In this document: positions 59,980-64,000 of the stretch, piece by piece
How positions within the stretch are numbered: the stretch's first letter is position 1
Layout: each line of letters starts with the position of its first letter
From: Apostichopus japonicus
Lineage: Eukaryota > Echinodermata > Holothuroidea > Aspidochirotida > Stichopodidae
Assembly (NCBI RefSeq): GCF_037975245.1
Contig: NC_092579.1
Span: 20,778,666 to 20,842,665, forward strand
Direction of reading: 5' to 3'
Length of the DNA stretch: 64,000 bases
Translations under genes and position numbers: made by a program
Notes under the pieces: generated by a model
Seen by the model: only the letters and a program-made list of their open reading frames with translations
What the model was told of the DNA's origin: nothing
Database searches by the model: none

Positions 59980-61386
59980 TTAATTAAACGACTTTTCCTT
60001 CTCTGGAGTTGGACTCTCGGCCATCTGAAGTTGTTGGTCTTGACCATTTTCGTAGCTGATGTTGAAGTATTTGTTCTGGTCGTGAAGCTTCTTCTGAATT
60101 CGTATCTGCCGTGCCAGGAAGCCACCGACCAAGGTCACGAGGACCAGAATAATGCAGATACCAACGGCCAGAATTGTTAAATTGTTAGTACCATCGGTCA
60201 TTGGAGGATCATCCCTCTTCGTTGTCGTGGTGGTGATTGCGCTTGTAACATACTCTGTGAGAACTCTCTCTGTAGTCGAGGGCGATAATTCGAGACAGTA
60301 GCCTTCCTTATAGCGTATTCTGTTCCGACAGTCTATCGTCGGCATTTTAGATATAGAGCTTTGGCATCGGAACTCTTCCCGCGGGGTGCTGACGAACGGG
60401 TTACTCCGTAGGTCCGATGGAGAACGGCAGCTCGGCTTTTCGGCGCAGTGAATCCTGTCCTCGTCTTCCATCCATACCTTCAGCCACTCTAAGTGACAAT
60501 CGCAGTTCCACGGGTTACCGTACAAACATACCTTTACAGTGTTAGGCAAGGGGTTGAAAGTCCCCGAGGGAAGCGTAGTCAAGGTATTTGTGTTGTCCAG
60601 TAAAAGGGTCACAAGTCTGTCCAACCCCGTGAAGGCATCACTCTGGACAGCTACGATTGGGTTAAAGGACAGGTCCAACTCGGTGAGATTTTTATTCTTG
60701 GCGAATGCAAAATGAGACAAGCACTTGATTTTATTTTCACTTAAGATTAAAATGGAAAGACCCGTCAGCTCTCTGATGGCTTCGTAGGGTACTTCCTCTA
60801 AACCCACGTTCCAAAGGTCCAGATGCAACAAGCCCAACGGAGGCGTCAGATTTCCCGGGGAGGTTTCGAATAATCCGGGGATAAACTTGACGGCTGTTTT
60901 TCCGAGTACTAACTTTTGCAGCTCCGGTAGAACTCCTAGACTTCCGAAATCGAGACAGAGCTTCAGATTGTTATTCAGACGGAGGACGGTCAACCCTCGT
61001 AGTCCCCGGAATGTGCTTCTGTCGAGATTCCGTAAATCGTTGAAAGATAGATCAAGGAAATCCAGATTGCCGTGACCCCAGAATGAGCCCGCCTCTATGG
61101 CGGTGATCTTGTTTTCGTTCAAGAGTAACCTTCGTAATCGCGGTAAGTTGTGCAGTTGAGTTTGGTTTTTGATGACTCTGAGGCTGTTATTCCTAAATTC
61201 AAGGTTTGTCGTGTTTATCGGTATGCCAGGAGGGACATACTGCATCTGAGTGTCGGTGCACGTCACCTTGGGTCCATCACATCTGCATTTCCTGGGACAT
61301 GTCTCGGTCATCGACAACGGACTGGTTGCGACGACGATCACCGCTACGACAAGATGTTGATTAAATGTGAATGTCCACCAGTCCAT
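59980..61386 (-). CDS. leucine-rich-repeat single-pass type I membrane protein, intronless coding region
   Basis: 468 aa from ATG 61386 to TAA 59980. Hydrophobic signal peptide (about 1-27); LRR N-terminal cap with CPRKCRC (30-36) and a further Cys at 43; about nine LRRs (60-285; LxxLxLxxN motifs such as LDFLDLSFNDL, LTELDLSFNPI); LRR C-terminal cap NPWNCDCHLEWL (291-302) with Cys 314, 320, 341. Then comes a Cys-containing Ser/Thr-rich stalk (about 342-400), a transmembrane helix (about 403-425) and a ~43-residue basic-then-polar cytoplasmic tail with no catalytic domain. Six N-glycosylation sequons fit an extracellular domain. This layout is typical of neuronal or adhesion LRR receptors, but no specific orthologue is recognised. 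A pyrimidine-rich acceptor (CACCTAG, 61396) lies 9 bases upstream of the ATG, so a 5' UTR intron is likely. GC content and codon use look more constrained than the surroundings. Confidence 0.93.
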   Translation of the reverse strand: MDWWTFTFNQHLVVAVIVVATSPLSMTETCPRKCRCDGPKVTCTDTQMQYVPPGIPINTTNLEFRNNSLRVIKNQTQLHNLPRLRRLLLNENKITAIEAGSFWGHGNLDFLDLSFNDLRNLDRSTFRGLRGLTVLRLNNNLKLCLDFGSLGVLPELQKLVLGKTAVKFIPGLFETSPGNLTPPLGLLHLDLWNVGLEEVPYEAIRELTGLSILILSENKIKCLSHFAFAKNKNLTELDLSFNPIVAVQSDAFTGLDRLVTLLLDNTNTLTTLPSGTFNPLPNTVKVCLYGNPWNCDCHLEWLKVWMEDEDRIHCAEKPSCRSPSDLRSNPFVSTPREEFRCQSSISKMPTIDCRNRIRYKEGYCLELSPSTTERVLTEYVTSAITTTTTKRDDPPMTDGTNNLTILAVGICIILVLVTLVGGFLARQIRIQKKLHDQNKYFNISYENGQDQQLQMAESPTPEKEKSFN

Positions 61387-61394
61387 CTTGTAAA

Positions 61395-61410
61395 TCTAGG
61401 TGAAAGAAAG
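61395..61410 (-). promoter_or_regulatory. 3' splice site in the 5' UTR of the LRR gene (candidate)
   Basis: On the minus strand TTTCTTTCACCTAG precedes ATTTACAAG and the ATG. It looks like an acceptor, implying at least one upstream untranslated exon right of 61410. The matching donor was not identified. Confidence 0.5.
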
Positions 61411-64000
61411 TAACCAAAACAATTGTTGAAAGTAATAATTTTATTGGGGGAGTGGGGGGGAATTAAATGTTTCCTAGTTGTAGGTGCCATCATATCTAAT
61501 TCATAAAGATTTGTATGATGAGCAGTTCCCCACCCCCATCATCTCACCTTCCCCTCCTTTCCCTATCCCCCCCGCCTCTCCCTCACCTAAAAAGTTACAG
61601 TTAGTTTACTTCTTTTTGGAATATATTAAAAAATGAAAATTAGGTCATGGATTTGCCATTTTGTGCTATGCCAATGACAAATACCTGTTGAAATATTATA
61701 GTACTTATCACTGTTATTTCGGTCTGTTTCTGTTCCTAGTTTCCTTGCGAGATCAAGATTGTCATTATTTTGAAACCCGCACTAGTGGTACAGTAGGCAA
61801 TGGTTAATCCTTAAAATCATAGTTAAAACAGTTGCAAATGCTGGACTGTGCTATCAAAGCAAAAGTTTGTAATGAATACAGAAAATACTCAAATTATATC
61901 ACGCCAAGGGGTGATGAAACTAAGCGAAAATCTGTATGTAATTATCAGTGGAATGAAATATAGGATAACATTTAATGTGTGGGACACAGAATTATGAGTA
62001 TTGGATTATACACATAACACATATGTAACATATAACTTGGATAAGTGATCTGAGCAGTTGTAACCATACATCCCTCTTATAGTTTACATTCAGGAGTCCA
62101 GTTACAGTAGGTGCAAATATTACATGCCTCGTTCACATGGAAACACCTTTAATATTTTCCACAATAGCACACATCCACATTGTTTTTCAGCATCAAGTGT
62201 ACATACTTTGTGTGTACACTAAGACACATTTGAACTGTATTGGTGCTTTTGCTTGATTTATTTTGAAATTTATTTCACACCAACTGTAGACCCTTGGTGG
62301 CAGTACTTGGAGAGCTCATATACAGCTTCAAACCTAACTATTACTTTGGTTTAATACTGGTAGCACTGGTATAGTAAAACATACAGCTAGACTGCTGATC
62401 TGCCTCAAAACAAAAATCATTTTGGAGGATAAAAAAAAATACTGTTTTTTTTTAAATAACAGAATTTTGTGGGTATTCAATTGATTCTGATATTAAATAA
62501 TAAATTTGAGATTTATTTATGTGAATTGGAACATATGAAAGCAATTTAATGAAGAAAAGTTGACTTTTAGCACGACTGAACCCTGGTTTTATGAGTCTTT
62601 TTTATGGTGTGAGAAAATTATGTTTATCATATTTTTGGGTGTGATAATATTCGTTGTGGATTATTGTTGCGTTGCTATAAAATTCCAGTTAAAAATTGTT
62701 TTGTCTACAGGGGTTACTAGGTCATAGACATGGACTAGAAGTCTGTCTTTTAGAGGTAGGAGTAAATATGAAGGTAACAGGGAGAGAGAGACATTGCAAA
62801 TTAGCGAGAGGTTTTTGGTCTGGTCGGTTCTAAACTTAGTTAAGCTTGTGATATTTGTCAGAAATACTGTAGTATCCTCTAGTTAGCTATATACCGAATT
62901 CAACATTACAGTAACTGCCAGGATACACAAAATATCTCAAGGCTACTCAACTTTCTCTATATTTTTATTATTTTACAATTTATGATTCATTTATTTGATT
63001 TAGTTATTTTATTGATTGTTTACTTATTAATTATCTATTGTTGATGATTATTCTACATTTTCCCTAATCGTCCTCCCCTCCTATCAGTCTCACTCACTCA
63101 CTCACACTTGCTCATTTGCATGTAAGTTTTGGGCTACAAGTGAAGTGTAGTATCGTGCCCAGATTATGTCCCTCTTTGAAGAGCAGATTTTTATTATGTT
63201 CAAAAGCTGTGATCTTTTAAATACCTTGAAACACACACATGGTTTGATCCTAACAGGATTTCATTGATAGCTGGGCAAAACTCCAAGAAAAACCAGGACA
63301 GTGCAAAATTTGATGTTGCTATAGTTATGAATGACAGAGAATGTTGTACCATGGTGGCATTGAGAGGCAGTTTGGTTGGCCCTATTGGGGAAATTTATAC
63401 CGCTATAGGTGCTATTTCAGGAAGTTTTCATTTTGGAAAATTGGAATACATGATTTATTCCATATTTCTTTGGGCCCTGTTCTTGACCCCTTGCCCCCCC
63501 CCAACCCCATCATGCTTGTTGAGGTGATTTGTGTTGCACTTGAGACTTCGAACAAATTAAATTCCCCAAAGTATTATAGAAGGTCTGCAATATGATTATC
63601 AACATTTTGATGAAAAATTTGATGAAACACTGGTCAATTTCTCTGATAACCATCAATGGTGATAAAATGGAACAGTTGTGGACACAGTTTAGAAAGGAAT
63701 AAACGAGTGATTATTCTTTATATTGAACACACAAAAATAAAAGGAGCTGATACAATTTATATATTTGACATTAATAAAGTTACTATATAAGAAAGTTTAT
63801 GACCTAGTTTTGTTCAGTGACATTCACATGTCAAAACAATATCAACTGACTAATTTTGGTAAGGGCATGAACCTTTATGAACCTATCATAAACTTCTCGC
63901 ATGAGGCGTGTGGCTGTGGGGTCATTGGATGTGGTTCCCTCGTAGGGGGCTTGGGGTGTGGGGATCTTCCCTCAGATGGAGGTGGGGCCATCAAACCCAG
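61411..64000. other. non-coding region right of the LRR gene
   Basis: No supported exon of PRKDC or other genes. Contains G-runs (61446-61458) and C-rich tracts (61530-61590, 63493). A stretch at 63256-63600 has two overlapping open frames after an AG but no recognisable domain. Confidence 0.55.

Noticed and set aside
63264-63595. Two overlapping plus-strand frames of 84-87 codons after an AG
   Set aside because: Tested as a PRKDC continuation: no similarity to the expected WLDLLLAALECYNTF region or other DNA-PKcs segments that I can recall, and no clear donor.

Overview
The window is animal nuclear DNA: AT-rich, intron-rich, GT-AG introns, full of transposon debris, minisatellites and long C/G homopolymers. 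The two multi-exon genes resemble vertebrate orthologues closely enough that human protein can guide the exons. A marine invertebrate deuterostome, perhaps an echinoderm, fits best, but the species is inference; nothing here identifies it.

Layout. 1-6297 is non-coding flank. 6298-20700 (minus) holds a complete SLC26A11-type anion transporter in 14 coding exons; every junction is phase-consistent and they sum to 600 aa (human about 606). 20701-27708 is a ~7 kb divergent intergenic region whose right half (about 23.0-27.1 kb) is a nest of small terminal-inverted-repeat elements. 27709-55182 (plus) carries the first 31 coding exons (about 1265 aa) of PRKDC, the DNA-dependent protein kinase catalytic subunit, covering only N-terminal HEAT-repeat solenoid. 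The rest of the ~4,100-residue protein, including the kinase domain, must lie beyond the right edge. 59980-61386 (minus) is an intronless 468-aa leucine-rich-repeat single-pass membrane protein; if PRKDC continues rightwards, it is nested antisense in a PRKDC intron of more than 8.8 kb.

Mobile DNA. Introns of both large genes hold related elements: a tRNA-derived SINE (three copies), a second tRNA-derived SINE, two 362-bp TTAA-flanked elements in opposite orientation, a hAT-type MITE with a perfect 8-bp duplication (54484-54872), a 278-bp MITE family with an 8-bp duplication (30474-30751) and a 477-bp element (35385-35861) whose empty site survives in a duplicated stretch of the same intron. 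Two copies of a hammerhead-ribozyme-like motif lie near opposite ends of the window.

Tandem repeats. Intronic arrays include a ~148-bp degenerate array (11.7-12.8 kb), a 16-bp array (7.5-8.0 kb), a 14-bp array just after PRKDC exon 25 and a 20-bp array before exon 29. The exon 29 array belongs to a duplicated block that also copied the exon 29 acceptor and its first exon bases, leaving a decoy splice site.

The three genes have no obvious joint pathway: one is a sulfate/chloride-type transporter, one a DNA double-strand-break repair kinase, one a probable cell-surface LRR protein. No CRISPR, rRNA, functional tRNA, prokaryotic or viral gene was found.
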